Source: Vogesella alkaliphila (GTDB lineage: Bacteria > Pseudomonadota > Gammaproteobacteria > Burkholderiales > Chromobacteriaceae). Taken from it: 64,000 nucleotides of DNA. The notes beneath the pieces were generated by a model. The model was not told the DNA's origin, did no database searches, and worked only from the letters and a program-made list of their open reading frames with translations. This document shows positions 11,221-21,629 of this stretch, in pieces. Where the stretch lies: NCBI RefSeq assembly GCF_014652475.1, contig NZ_BMYW01000009.1, positions 1-64,000 on the forward strand, in the 5' to 3' direction. Each line of letters starts with the position of its first letter. Position 1 is the first letter of the stretch. The position numbers and the translations under genes were made by a program.

Positions 11221-11616
11221 ATGTCCGAGTTTGCCGTTGAATTCAAGGTGCGAGATTACGAGTGCGATATGCAGGGCATCGTCAATAACGGCGTGTACTT
11301 CAACTACCTGGAGCACGCGCGCCACGAGTTCCTGCTGCACAAGGGCATCGACTTTGCCGAGCTGGCGCGGCAGAAGGTGAACCTGGTGGTGGTGCGCTCG
11401 GAGCTGGACTACAAGGCGTCGCTGACCAGCGGCGACCAGTTCGTGGTCACCGTGGCGTTCGAGGCGGTGTCGCGCGTGCGCTTCGGCTTCCGCCAGCAGG
11501 TGATCCGCCTGTCCGACCAGAAGGTGGTGCTGGAGGGGCTGATCATCGGCACCGCCGTCAACGAGCGCGGCCGGCCGGCGATACCGGAGGCCTTCGCCGC
11601 GCAGCTGGCCGGCTGA
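11221..11616 (+). CDS. acyl-CoA thioesterase, hotdog (4HBT) family
   Basis: 131-residue single hotdog domain. The signature DMQGIVNNGVYFNYLEHAR (about 16-34) contains the conserved aspartate, the helix start and the Y-x-x-Y-L-E pattern of 4-hydroxybenzoyl-CoA thioesterase / YbgC-type enzymes. It hydrolyses an acyl-CoA or acyl-ACP thioester. The substrate cannot be assigned. It is not next to tol-pal, so it is not the YbgC of that operon by context. GGAG precedes the ATG at good distance. A strong hairpin follows the stop codon, so it appears monocistronic. Confidence 0.85.
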   Translation: MSEFAVEFKVRDYECDMQGIVNNGVYFNYLEHARHEFLLHKGIDFAELARQKVNLVVVRSELDYKASLTSGDQFVVTVAFEAVSRVRFGFRQQVIRLSDQKVVLEGLIIGTAVNERGRPAIPEAFAAQLAG

Positions 11617-11631
11617 ACCGTCCGCCCCGCA

Positions 11632-11661
11632 ACAACGCCCTGTCCCGCGACAGGGCGTTGT
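11632..11661 (+). terminator. terminator of thioesterase gene
   Basis: 13-bp perfect stem ACAACGCCCTGTC (11632-11644) / GACAGGGCGTTGT (11649-11661) with a 4-nt loop, 16 bp past the stop codon. The downstream T content is weak. Confidence 0.75.
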
Positions 11662-11786
11662 CGTTTGCGGCCGACCCTGGCCGCCGTTCGCTCCCCGCCC
11701 CCGCCGCCCGCCTCGACACCAGTCACCTCGACACCTGCCGCCGGACGCGCTACCCTTGCGCCCTTTTTTTCATTTCAAATCAGTAC

Positions 11787-11800
11787 TTTGTATATACAAA
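11787..11800. promoter_or_regulatory. 14-bp perfect palindrome abutting the antiporter start
   Basis: TTTGTATATACAAA is a perfect palindrome ending on the A of the ATG start codon of the antiporter gene. There is no Shine-Dalgarno sequence between it and the start. It sits in a short AT-rich patch following a T7 run. It could be an operator or simply promoter AT richness. No regulator is assigned. Confidence 0.4.
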
Positions 11801-13113
11801 TGAACGCAATCCTGATCGCAGTCTCCCTGATGCTGGCGCTGACTCTCGCCCGCACCCACGTCGTCATCAGCCTGCTGCTGGGGGCGCTCGCCGGCGGCCT
11901 CAGCGGCGGGCTGGACCTGGCGCAGACCCTGGCCGCCTTCAACAAGGGCATCAGCAATGGCGCGTCGGTGGCGCTGTCCTACGCGCTGCTGGGCGCCTTC
12001 GCGGTGGCCATCGCCAAGTCCGGCCTGCCGCACGCGCTGGCCGATGCCGCGGTGGCGCGGCTGCAGCGTAGCGACGGCAAGACGCGGCTGAAGTGGCTGC
12101 TGCTGGGGCTGCTGGCGGTGGTCAGCGTGATGAGCCAGAACCTGGTGCCGATCCACATCGCCTTCATCCCGCTGCTGATCCCGCCGCTGCTGTACGTGAT
12201 GGCACGGCTGCAGCTGGATCGCCGCGCGGTGGCCTGCGTGATCACCTTCGGCCTGGTGACGCCGTACATGCTGTTCCCGGTCGGTTTCGGCGACATCTTC
12301 CTGAACCAGATCCTGCTCGGCAATATCGCCAAGGCCGGCATGGACGTGTCCGGCGTCAACGTGATGCACGCGATGGCGATCCCGGCCGCCGGCATGGTGG
12401 CCGGCCTGCTGCTGGCGGTGTTCGCCAGCTACCGCAAGCCGCGCTCGTACTCGCTGGGCAAGATCGAGAACGCCGAGCGCACCGGCGCCCGCATCAGCCG
12501 CCGGGGCACCGTCACCGCGCTGCTGGCCATCGCCTGCGCCTTCGCGGTGCAGCTGTACAGCGACTCGATGCTGCTGGGCGCGCTGAGCGGCTTCCTGCTG
12601 TTCATCGCCAGCGGCGCGCTGAAATGGCGCGAGGCCGACGACGTGTTCGGCGACGGCATGAAGCTGATGGCGATGATCGGCTTCGTGATGATCACCGCGC
12701 AGGGCTTTGCCGAGGTACTGACCGCCACCGGCCAGATCGGCGAGCTGGTCAGCGCCTCCGCCAGCCTGTTCGGCGACAACCGCGGCATGGCCGCGTTCGC
12801 GATGCTGTTTGTCGGGCTGGTGGTGACCATGGGCATCGGCTCCTCGTTTTCCACCGTGCCCATCCTGACCGCGATCTACGTGCCGCTGTGCCTGCAGCTC
12901 GGCTTCTCGCCGCTGGCGACGGTGTCCATCATCGGCACCGCCGGCGCGCTGGGCGATGCCGGTTCGCCGGCGTCGGACTCCACGCTGGGGCCGACCTCCG
13001 GCCTGAACGTCGACGGCCAGCACGACCACATGCGCGATACGGTGATCCCCACCTTCCTGCACTACAACCTGCCGCTGCTGGCCGCCGGCTGGGTGGCGGC
13101 GCTGGTGCTGTAG
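11800..13113 (+). CDS. NhaC-superfamily Na+/H+ antiporter or amino-acid transporter (YuiF-like)
   Basis: 437-residue polytopic inner-membrane protein with about 11-12 hydrophobic segments beginning at residue 3. It resembles the COG2056 group (B. subtilis YuiF) of the NhaC/ion-transporter superfamily, variously annotated as Na+/H+ antiporter or histidine transporter. Supporting local features are the polar ASVALSYALLGAFAVAIAKSG re-entrant-like stretch split by helices, SQNLVPIHIAFIP near 108, and the [16 protein letters not shown] segment near 380, which is conserved in these proteins. Substrate is not determinable. The ATG at 11800 lacks a ribosome binding site. A TTG at 11788 is in frame but also unsupported. 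Confidence 0.82.
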   Translation: MNAILIAVSLMLALTLARTHVVISLLLGALAGGLSGGLDLAQTLAAFNKGISNGASVALSYALLGAFAVAIAKSGLPHALADAAVARLQRSDGKTRLKWLLLGLLAVVSVMSQNLVPIHIAFIPLLIPPLLYVMARLQLDRRAVACVITFGLVTPYMLFPVGFGDIFLNQILLGNIAKAGMDVSGVNVMHAMAIPAAGMVAGLLLAVFASYRKPRSYSLGKIENAERTGARISRRGTVTALLAIACAFAVQLYSDSMLLGALSGFLLFIASGALKWREADDVFGDGMKLMAMIGFVMITAQGFAEVLTATGQIGELVSASASLFGDNRGMAAFAMLFVGLVVTMGIGSSFSTVPILTAIYVPLCLQLGFSPLATVSIIGTAGALGDAGSPASDSTLGPTSGLNVDGQHDHMRDTVIPTFLHYNLPLLAAGWVAALVL

Positions 13114-13136
13114 CCAAATTAAAGTGGCGCGGGGAC

Positions 13137-13165
13137 TTGCCAGATAAAAAATCTTCGGCAATAAT
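13137..13165 (+). promoter_or_regulatory. sigma-70 promoter of tRNA-Thr
   Basis: -35 TTGCCA (13137-13142), 17-bp spacer, -10 AATAAT (13160-13165), 12 bp upstream of the mature tRNA 5' end. Confidence 0.8.
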
Positions 13166-13177
13166 GCACGCCTCTTC

Positions 13178-13253
13178 GCCGGTGTAGCTCAGATGGTAGA
13201 GCACCTGACTTGTAATCAGGGGGTCGCGAGTTCGATTCCTGCCGCCGGCACCA
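13178..13253 (+). tRNA. tRNA-Thr (anticodon TGT), CCA encoded
   Basis: 76-nt cloverleaf. The acceptor GCCGGTG pairs with CGCCGGC (one G-T). D arm GCTC...GAGC. Anticodon stem CCTGA/TCAGG with loop CTTGTAA gives anticodon TGT (codon ACA). T loop TTCGATT. The 3' ACCA is encoded. As read, the T stem GCGAG/CCTGC has an A-C mismatch and a G-T pair, which is slightly unusual. Confidence 0.95.
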
Positions 13254-13260
13254 GGATTTA

Positions 13261-13290
13261 CGGGGTTTCCAGAAATGGAAACCCCGTTTT
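13261..13290 (+). terminator. terminator of tRNA-Thr
   Basis: 11-bp perfect stem CGGGGTTTCCA (13261-13271) / TGGAAACCCCG (13276-13286) closed by a GAAA tetraloop and followed by TTTT. Confidence 0.85.
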
Positions 13291-13341
13291 CCGTTCTATG
13301 ATCAGTAAAGCACCACCACCACACTTCAGCGGGTACCAATC

Positions 13342-13545
13342 ATGGAATCACGCCTCATCGAACTGGAAATCAAGGTTGCGCTGCAGGAAGACCTGCTCGA
13401 CGCGCTCAATCTCACCGTCACCCGCCAGCAGCAGCAGATCGACCTGCTGCAGGAACAGCTGCGCCACCTGTACCAGCTGCAACAGGGCGCCAGCCAGGAT
13501 GACACCGTCGGCTCGCTGCGCGACGACATTCCGCCGCACTACTGA
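13342..13545 (+). CDS. slyX: SlyX family protein
   Basis: 67-residue, almost entirely helical protein with a heptad pattern (leucines and Gln-rich coiled coil, residues 3-45) and the conserved C-terminal D-I-P-P-H-Y ending of the SlyX family. Function is unknown. The E. coli gene is next to slyD/fkpA, whereas here it stands between tRNA-Thr and a nucleotidyltransferase-like gene. ATG 13342 is the only plausible start. Confidence 0.85.
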   Translation: MESRLIELEIKVALQEDLLDALNLTVTRQQQQIDLLQEQLRHLYQLQQGASQDDTVGSLRDDIPPHY

Positions 13546-13621
13546 ACCGCCACACTCACTGCGTCGCCCCGCTTGCGGCCAAGGTTGGCCGCAACGGCGC
13601 CGCGCTTGCCGGAAGCACCGC

Positions 13622-14164
13622 ATGAGCACACCCCGCGCCTTCATCACCCCCCTCGCACCGCAGCTGGCCGGCCTGAGCTGGGCCATCGGCGGCAGCACCC
13701 TGCTGCAACAGCTGGGCCTCGTCGACGAGCCGCGCGACCTCGACCTCGTCACCCGCGCCGAGGACTTCGCCGCCGTCAAGACGCTGCTGCTGCAACACGC
13801 CAGCGACATCACCCCGCCGCCGCATCCGCTGTACGCCACCCGCCACTTCGCCCGCCTGCAGACCGCCGACGGCCTGGAGATCGACCTGATCGCCGGGCTG
13901 GCGATCCGCCTGGACAAGGGCCAGTTCCAGTGGCCGTTCGACGATAGCGCCGTGTGGCAGGCGGACGGCCTGAACTGGTGCATGGCCGAGGACTGGGCGC
14001 TGCTGTACCGGCTGATGGGCTACGCCGAACAGACCGAGGCACTGGACGAGTGGCTGGACGAGCACGGCGTGAGCCACCCGCAGCGCATCGCCGCCAACCT
14101 GTTCGCCGGCTACCCGGAAAAGTACCTGAAGCCGGCACCTCACTGGTGGCCGTGGGAAGAGTAA
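13622..14164 (+). CDS. nucleotidyltransferase-fold protein
   Basis: 180 residues from ATG 13622 (GGAAG 7 nt upstream). The N-terminus reads GGSTLLQQLGL followed by RDLDLVT, which is the G-[GS]-S...D-x-D arrangement of the polymerase-beta nucleotidyltransferase fold. A third acidic residue is likely in the EIDLIAG strand near 86. Trp-rich C-terminus. Similar small proteins are annotated only as nucleotidyltransferase or AbiEii-like. No toxin-antitoxin partner is adjacent (slyX upstream, bluB downstream). The molecular substrate is unknown, and it could be a housekeeping protein. Variant copies of the dispersed 13-mer form a palindrome-like element just upstream (13574-13593). Confidence 0.7.
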   Translation: MSTPRAFITPLAPQLAGLSWAIGGSTLLQQLGLVDEPRDLDLVTRAEDFAAVKTLLLQHASDITPPPHPLYATRHFARLQTADGLEIDLIAGLAIRLDKGQFQWPFDDSAVWQADGLNWCMAEDWALLYRLMGYAEQTEALDEWLDEHGVSHPQRIAANLFAGYPEKYLKPAPHWWPWEE

Positions 14165-14173
14165 GCCCGCCCC

Positions 14174-14187
14174 GTTTCACGTGAAAC
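14174..14187. promoter_or_regulatory. parS site (exact core)
   Basis: GTTTCACGTGAAAC, the perfect palindromic core of the ParB/Spo0J centromere site, between the nucleotidyltransferase gene and bluB. Confidence 0.8.
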
Positions 14188-14227
14188 CGTCCCCCGCCCC
14201 GCCTTTATCCATCTGACGAGCCCCCGC

Positions 14228-14884
14228 ATGAGCCGCTACCGCGACGCCGAGATTGCCACCGTCTACCGCGTGATCCGCGAACGGCGCGACATGCGCCACT
14301 TCCGCCCCGGGCCGCTGGACCCGGCGCTGCTGCAACGATTGCTACAGGCGGCGCACCACGCACCCAGCGTCGGCTACATGCAGCCGTGGCGCTTCATCCG
14401 CATCAGCGATGGGGCGCTGCGAGAGCAGCTGCACGCGCTGGTGGAACAGGAACGGCAGCGCACCGCCGTCGCCCTCGGCCAGCGGCAGGAGGAATTCATG
14501 CGCCTGAAGGTGGAAGGCCTGCGCGAGTGCGCCGAGGTGCTGGTGGTGGCGCTGATGGACGGCCGCGAGCGCCACGTGTTCGGCCGCCGCACGCTGCCGG
14601 AGATGGATCTGGCGTCGGTGGCCTGCGCGATCCAGAACATGTGGCTGGCGGCGCGCGCCGAGGGCATCGGCCTGGGCTGGGTGTCGCTGTTCGATCCGGA
14701 CGCGCTGGCTGCGCTGCTGCGGTTCCCGCCGGGCGCACGCGCGGTGGCGATCCTGTGTCTCGGCCACGTCGACGCCTTCTACGACCAGCCGATGCTGGAG
14801 CAGGAAAACTGGGCGCAGCGCCAGCCGCTGGCGGCGCTGCTCAGCGAGAACGGCTGGGGCGACGCCCCGCCGAGCGCCGGCTAG
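14228..14884 (+). CDS. bluB: 5,6-dimethylbenzimidazole synthase BluB
   Basis: 218-residue flavin-dependent enzyme of the nitroreductase fold that cannibalises FMNH2 with O2 to make 5,6-dimethylbenzimidazole, the lower ligand of vitamin B12. Distinctive features are RRDMRHF (19-25) for FMN phosphate binding, APSVGYMQPWRF (45-56), LPEMDLASVACAIQNMWLAA with the catalytic-region aspartate (about 125-144), GLGWVS, and C-terminal ENWAQRQPL. No other cobalamin gene is in the window, so it stands alone here. A very strong terminator, shared with the convergent ABC-F gene, follows. Confidence 0.92.
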   Translation: MSRYRDAEIATVYRVIRERRDMRHFRPGPLDPALLQRLLQAAHHAPSVGYMQPWRFIRISDGALREQLHALVEQERQRTAVALGQRQEEFMRLKVEGLRECAEVLVVALMDGRERHVFGRRTLPEMDLASVACAIQNMWLAARAEGIGLGWVSLFDPDALAALLRFPPGARAVAILCLGHVDAFYDQPMLEQENWAQRQPLAALLSENGWGDAPPSAG

Positions 14885-14897
14885 CCGGCATCGCCCA

Positions 14898-14940
14898 AAA
14901 CACTGCGGCCAACCTTGATCCAAGGTTGGCCGCAGTGTTT
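14898..14940. terminator. bidirectional terminator made from two inverted 13-mers
   Basis: 20-bp perfect stem (14898-14917 / 14921-14940) with a 3-nt ATC loop and A/T runs at the ends. Each arm contains one exact copy of the dispersed word (14904 and 14922). It separates convergent bluB and the ABC-F gene. Confidence 0.9.
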
Positions 14941-14960
14941 CAAGACAGACGTGGCAAGGC

Positions 14961-16628
14961 TCAGCGCTTGCCGGCCGCCTCTTCGCGCCGGCGCTTGGCC
15001 TCGTCCAGCAGGTAGACCTGGTAGTCGTCCAGATCACCCGCGAAATCGCTGACCCCGCCGCGCGACACCATCCAGAATTCGTCGCACACCGCGCGCAGCA
15101 AGGCGCGGTCGTGGCTGACCAGCATCACCGAGCCTTCGAACTCGTTCAGCGCCACGCTCAGCGCCTCGCGGGTGGCGAGGTCCAGGTGGTTGGTCGGTTC
15201 ATCCAGCAGCAGCAGGTTCGGGCGCTGCCACACGATCATGCACAGCACCAGCCGCGCCTTCTCGCCGCCGCTCATGCTGCCGACCGCCTGCTTCACCATG
15301 TCGCCGCTGAAGTTGAAGGTGCCGAGGAAATTGCGCAGCCCCTGCTCGCGGCAGTCGTTGGCCGGCGGCCGCAGCGCCGCCGGGGTGTCGCGCACCAAGC
15401 GCAGCATGTGCTGCAGCGGATCGTCCTCCGGCCGCAGCACGTCCAGCTCCTGCTGCGAGAAGTAGCCGATGTTCAGCCCCTTGCCGCGGATGATCTCGCC
15501 ACCGACCGCCTGCAGCGCCTCGGCCACGGTTTTCACCAGCGTCGACTTGCCCTGGCCGTTGGCACCGAGAATGCCGATACGCTGCCCGGCCAGCACGGTG
15601 CGGTTCACGTTGCGCACGATCACCGTCGGCGGCGTGCCGTCCGCCGCGCCGTCCATGGCCGGATAGCCGAAGGCGGCGCCGGTCATAGCCAGCATCGAGT
15701 TCGGCAGGCTCATCGGTTCCTTGAATTCGAACTGGAACTCGGCGTCGGCCAGCACCGGCGCGATCTTCTCCATCCGCTCCAGCGCCTTGACGCGGCTCTG
15801 CGCCTGCTTGGCCTTGCTGGCCTTGGCCTTGAAGCGGTCGATGAACTTCTGCAGGTGCGCCATCTTTTCCTGCTGCTTGGCCTGTGCCGCCTGCTGCAGG
15901 ACCAGCTGTTCGGCACGCATGTCCTCGAACTTGCTGTAATTGCCGCCGTAGCGCACCAGCTTGGCGTTGTCGACGTGCAGCGTCACGTTGGTGACGGCAT
16001 CGAGGAATTCGCGGTCGTGGCTGATCACCACCATGGTGCCGGCGTACTGCTTCAACCACGCTTCCAGCCATACCAGCGCATCCAGATCCAGGTGGTTGGT
16101 CGGCTCGTCCAAGAGCAGCAGGTCGGACGGACACATCAGCGCACGCGCCAGTTGCAGCCGCATGCGCCAGCCGCCGGAAAAGCTGTTCACCGGCTGCTGC
16201 AGCTCGGCGACGCTGAAGCCCAGCCCCAGAATCAGCGCCTGTGCCCGTGCCGGCGCGTCGTGGGCACCGGCATCGTTGAGCGCGGTATAGGCGTGCGCCA
16301 TGCGCATGTAGTCTTCGCCGGCCTCGGCCTCGGCCACCTCCCGCTGCGCGGCGAGCAGCGTGGTATCGCCTTCGACCACGAACTCGGTCGCGCTCTGCGC
16401 CGTCTCCGGCATGTCCTGCGCCACCTGTGACATACGCCACTGCGACGGGATGGACACATCGCCGCCGTCTTCGTGCAGCGTGCCGTTCAGCACAGCGAAC
16501 AGCGAGGATTTGCCGGCGCCGTTGCGGCCGACGAGGCCGACTTTCTCGCCGGGATTGAGCGTCACCGACGCGTTGTCGAGCAGGACTTTGGTGCCGCGGC
16601 GCAAGGCCACGTTTTTCAGAATGATCAT
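14961..16628 (-). CDS. ABC-F ATPase, YheS-like ribosome-associated factor
   Basis: 555-residue soluble protein with two ABC ATPase domains and no membrane segments. Walker A1 GRNGAGKSS is at 34-42, and signatures FSGGWRMR and MSGGEKAR each precede LLLLDEPTNHLDL. An interdomain linker (about 240-320) is charged and helical (RFKAKASKAKQAQSRVKALERME), as in YheS. ABC-F proteins bind the ribosomal E site and modulate translation. YheS resolves stalls. The start at 16628 (MIILKN) matches the family N-terminus, whereas the longer frame upstream to 16781 crosses a 13-mer palindrome and is not coding. It faces bluB. Confidence 0.92.
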   Translation of the reverse strand: MIILKNVALRRGTKVLLDNASVTLNPGEKVGLVGRNGAGKSSLFAVLNGTLHEDGGDVSIPSQWRMSQVAQDMPETAQSATEFVVEGDTTLLAAQREVAEAEAGEDYMRMAHAYTALNDAGAHDAPARAQALILGLGFSVAELQQPVNSFSGGWRMRLQLARALMCPSDLLLLDEPTNHLDLDALVWLEAWLKQYAGTMVVISHDREFLDAVTNVTLHVDNAKLVRYGGNYSKFEDMRAEQLVLQQAAQAKQQEKMAHLQKFIDRFKAKASKAKQAQSRVKALERMEKIAPVLADAEFQFEFKEPMSLPNSMLAMTGAAFGYPAMDGAADGTPPTVIVRNVNRTVLAGQRIGILGANGQGKSTLVKTVAEALQAVGGEIIRGKGLNIGYFSQQELDVLRPEDDPLQHMLRLVRDTPAALRPPANDCREQGLRNFLGTFNFSGDMVKQAVGSMSGGEKARLVLCMIVWQRPNLLLLDEPTNHLDLATREALSVALNEFEGSVMLVSHDRALLRAVCDEFWMVSRGGVSDFAGDLDDYQVYLLDEAKRRREEAAGKR

Positions 16629-16698
16629 GGGAAGCGCCGTGCGGCGGCAGGAACAGGTTAGGCCGCGACCGGCGCCAGGGCGGGAAGACGACAGGCAA

Positions 16699-16718
16699 TG
16701 CGGCCAACGTTGGCCGCA
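16699..16718. repeat. full palindrome of overlapping opposite 13-mers
   Basis: TGCGGCCAACGTTGGCCGCA is a perfect 20-bp palindrome. It is one forward and one reverse N=G copy sharing AACGTT. It lies 70 bp upstream of the ABC-F start. Confidence 0.85.
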
Positions 16719-16856
16719 TCGGAACAGGGCGCCGTCGCATGCTGCAAAGCAATAAAAACGGCGCGGCGCAGATGGTAACACGCCCCCTGCCCGCGCGCCG
16801 GCCCGGCCATGAAAAACAGGCGCTTATGACGGGAAACGGCCCCGCCGGCGCACCGC

Positions 16857-17339
16857 CTACAGCGGCACCGCGTGGGTCAGCTTCACCGTCTCCATCGGCA
16901 CCTCGGTTTTCACGCTCTGCACGCTGGCGATGCGCGTCAGCTGCTCGGCGTGAAACCGGCGGTACGACGCCAGATCCCGCGTCACGATGCGCAGCAGCGC
17001 GTCGCACTCGCCGGCCATGATGTGGCACTCCACCACCTCCGCCATGTCGCGCACGCTGGCGATGAAGTGGTTGGTGGTGTCCGCGTCCTGCGCCTTGAAC
17101 CACACCCGCGCGAACAGCGACAGCCCGGCGCCGACCTTGGCGCCGTCCAGCACCGCCACGTAGCGCTTGATCACGCCACGCTCCTCCAGCAGCTTCACCC
17201 GCCGCAGGCACGACGACGGCGACAAACCGGCCGCGCGCGCCAGCTCCACGTTCTGCAAACGGCCGTCGCGCTGCAGCGCGTGCAGGATACGGAGATCAAT
17301 ACTGTCCAGCTTTACGGCATCCACTGCGGCAATCTCCAT
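16857..17339 (-). CDS. Lrp/AsnC family transcriptional regulator
   Basis: 160 residues: an N-terminal helix-turn-helix (about 12-60, LDSIDLRILHALQRDGRLQN ... GLSPSSCLRRVKLLE) and a C-terminal RAM ligand-binding/oligomerisation domain (about 75-155). It is divergent from a LysE-type exporter with a 147-bp shared promoter region, the classic arrangement in which the Lrp-like protein senses an amino acid and activates the exporter. Which amino acid is not determinable. Confidence 0.88.
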   Translation of the reverse strand: MEIAAVDAVKLDSIDLRILHALQRDGRLQNVELARAAGLSPSSCLRRVKLLEERGVIKRYVAVLDGAKVGAGLSLFARVWFKAQDADTTNHFIASVRDMAEVVECHIMAGECDALLRIVTRDLASYRRFHAEQLTRIASVQSVKTEVPMETVKLTHAVPL

Positions 17340-17486
17340 GATTATTCGCAGCCGATTCTATTCCAACGCCGCCACCCGCGTCACAACACAACCCGATTTC
17401 AGCGCGAAAACCCTAGAATTTCCGGCAGTCACGCGCCCTTGCCCGCCCGGCAAGCGCCCCCGCCAATCTGCTAGAGAGAACGCCCC

Positions 17487-18095
17487 ATGCCCAGCGATAC
17501 CCTGCTGCTGTTCGCCCTCACCGTCTTCCCGCTGGTCTGCAGCCCCGGCCCCGACATCCTGTTCGTCGCCTCGCAAGGCCTGAGCGGCGGCCGCGCCGCC
17601 GTGCGCCGCGCCACGCTCGGCATCCTCGCCGGCTACAGCGTGCACGCGCTGCTGGCCGCCTTCGGCATCGCCGCCCTGCTCAGCGCCTGGCCGCCGCTGC
17701 TGCACGCCATCCGCTGGACCGGCCTTGCCTACCTGCTGTACCTGGCGTGGCAGATGTTCCGCGCCGCCAGCCGCCCCGGCAGCCTGCAGCTGGACAGCCG
17801 CCCGGTGCACGGCCTGTTGCGCAAGGGCCTGCTCACCAGCCTGCTCAACCCGAAAGGCCTGCTGATCTACCTGTCGATCCTGCCCAACTTCATCCGCCCC
17901 GGCAGCAGCGTGGCGACACAGGCGCTGCTGCTGTCGGGCATCTTCATCGTCTCCTGCGCGGTGGTGTACAGCGTGATCGGCTACAGCGTCGCCGGCATGG
18001 CCGGCAAGGGCCGCTTCAGCGACCGCAAACGGCGACTGGCGGAAGCCACGGCCGGGGGATTGCTGCTGCTGGCGGCGGGGAAGCTGGCGAGTTGA
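17487..18095 (+). CDS. LysE/RhtB family amino-acid exporter
   Basis: 202-residue membrane protein with six predicted hydrophobic segments. The N-terminus carries the family signature SPGPDILFVASQGLSGGRAAV (about 19-40), and LLNPKGLLIYLSILPNF lies near 115-131. It is probably an efflux carrier for a neutral or basic amino acid, controlled by the divergent Lrp-type regulator. GAGAGAA lies 8 nt before ATG 17487. Confidence 0.88.
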   Translation: MPSDTLLLFALTVFPLVCSPGPDILFVASQGLSGGRAAVRRATLGILAGYSVHALLAAFGIAALLSAWPPLLHAIRWTGLAYLLYLAWQMFRAASRPGSLQLDSRPVHGLLRKGLLTSLLNPKGLLIYLSILPNFIRPGSSVATQALLLSGIFIVSCAVVYSVIGYSVAGMAGKGRFSDRKRRLAEATAGGLLLLAAGKLAS

Positions 18096-18134
18096 GGATG
18101 GGGGACAACTGGAGATCACGGGCCAGCTGCGGTC

Positions 18135-18147
18135 AAGGTTGGCCGCA
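18135..18147 (-). repeat. dispersed 13-mer copy with degenerate inverted partner
   Basis: Exact AAGGTTGGCCGCA preceded by TGCGGTCAA (18127-18135), a decayed inverted partner. It sits in the 134-bp gap between the exporter and the HNH gene. Confidence 0.7.
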
Positions 18148-18229
18148 GTCATCATCACGCTAGCAAAGCTGTTATGCTTTCTGGAAGAGCGTGCACTCTG
18201 CATCGTCAACGCCAAGGCCAAATCCCACC

Positions 18230-19000
18230 ATGTCGAATAACTGGACACGCGAGCAGCTACTCATCGCCATCAATCTGTATTGCCAGCTACCGTTCGGGAA
18301 ATTCCATCAAGGTAATCCCTTGATCATTGCCACCGCGGCCAAAATCGGACGCACGCCCAGTGCCTTAGCGATGAAACTGAGCAACCTTGCCAGTTTGGAC
18401 CCGGACATCACCGGTAGTGGGCGCAAGGGATTGGCCGGCGCTTCACAGCTTGATCGGGCAATTTGGGCGGAATTCAGCGCCAATCCGGATCAAGTCGGCT
18501 ACGACAGCCAAGTGCTGGTTGATCAATTGGCCCAGCAAGAAGCAAGCCTGACACCGTTGTCTAGTGACGAGGCCACCACAATCACCGCCGATTACTACGC
18601 CGACAACACCCTTAGCCAAACTAAAGTGCGAGTAAAGCAAGCCTTCTTCCGTAAAGCAGTACTCAGCAGTTACCAAGGGCGCTGCTGCATTACCGGCTTG
18701 GCCGAACCAAAACTACTCGTCGCCAGCCACATCGTGCCATGGCGTGAAAACGCGCAGCAGCGGCTGAATCCGGCAAACGGCCTGTGCTTATCGGTATTGC
18801 ACGATAAAGCCTACGATCAGGGTCTGCTGACCGTGACGCCAGACTTCCTCATTCGCGTGTCACCACGCTTGTTTGCGGATCAGAGCGACTTGGCCAAGGA
18901 CTATCTCTGGCAATTGGATGGCAAACCGATCACCCTGCCCCAGAAATTCATGCCGAATCCTAAGTTTTTGGCCTATCACGCAGACCATATTTTTAACTAA
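18230..19000 (+). CDS. HNH endonuclease, putative restriction-type (COG3440-like)
   Basis: 256 residues from ATG 18230. The N-terminal half (1-120) is helical with no recognised fold. The C-terminal HNH domain contains CCITGL, ASHIVPWREN (about 165-174) and LNPANGLCLSVLHDKAYDQGLL (split motif about 184-205), giving the His, Asn and His of the beta-beta-alpha-metal site. Similar proteins are annotated as predicted restriction endonucleases. No methyltransferase is adjacent. The DNA is visibly less GC-rich than its neighbours and codon choice is mixed (more A/T third positions), suggesting acquisition. It ends against gyrB with a shared terminator. It may be a solitary defence nuclease. Confidence 0.8.
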   Translation: MSNNWTREQLLIAINLYCQLPFGKFHQGNPLIIATAAKIGRTPSALAMKLSNLASLDPDITGSGRKGLAGASQLDRAIWAEFSANPDQVGYDSQVLVDQLAQQEASLTPLSSDEATTITADYYADNTLSQTKVRVKQAFFRKAVLSSYQGRCCITGLAEPKLLVASHIVPWRENAQQRLNPANGLCLSVLHDKAYDQGLLTVTPDFLIRVSPRLFADQSDLAKDYLWQLDGKPITLPQKFMPNPKFLAYHADHIFN

Positions 19001-19033
19001 GCGTGCCCGCCACGGGGGTGGCACAGCACATAA

Positions 19034-19060
19034 AAAAAGCGGCCAAAAGGCCGCTTTTTC
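19034..19060. terminator. bidirectional terminator between HNH gene and gyrB
   Basis: 11-bp perfect stem AAAAAGCGGCC (19034-19044) / GGCCGCTTTTT (19049-19059) with AAAA loop and flanking A and T runs. Confidence 0.9.
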
Positions 19061-19081
19061 TTTTAAAAACAAACACTTATA

Positions 19082-21487
<2,406 letters not shown>

Positions 21488-21553
21488 TCAGCCAGTGCGT
21501 CCGGGGCGGTTGCCCCACTGTTGAAAACCGTTGCCGTGCCGGCCTAACCGGCG

Positions 21554-21584
21554 TGCGGCCAACGCTGGACAAAGGTTGGCCGCA
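21554..21584. repeat. inverted 13-mer pair in the dnaN-gyrB gap
   Basis: A one-mismatch forward copy (21554-21566) and an exact reverse copy (21572-21584) face each other between dnaN and gyrB. They may form a weak hairpin within the operon, perhaps attenuating gyrB transcription from upstream. No T run follows on the minus strand. Confidence 0.65.
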
Positions 21585-21629
21585 GTGCGATGCCGCCCGC
21601 CGCCGTTGCCGGTGGCGGGTGGCCCGTCG

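Noticed and set aside
13622-14164. AbiE-type toxin-antitoxin
   Set aside because: No antitoxin gene is adjacent and the protein is shorter than AbiEii. Only the nucleotidyltransferase pattern is supported.
16739-17020. 93-codon frame upstream of the Lrp gene end
   Set aside because: Overlaps the Lrp-family gene antisense, Ala/Arg/Pro-rich, no RBS.
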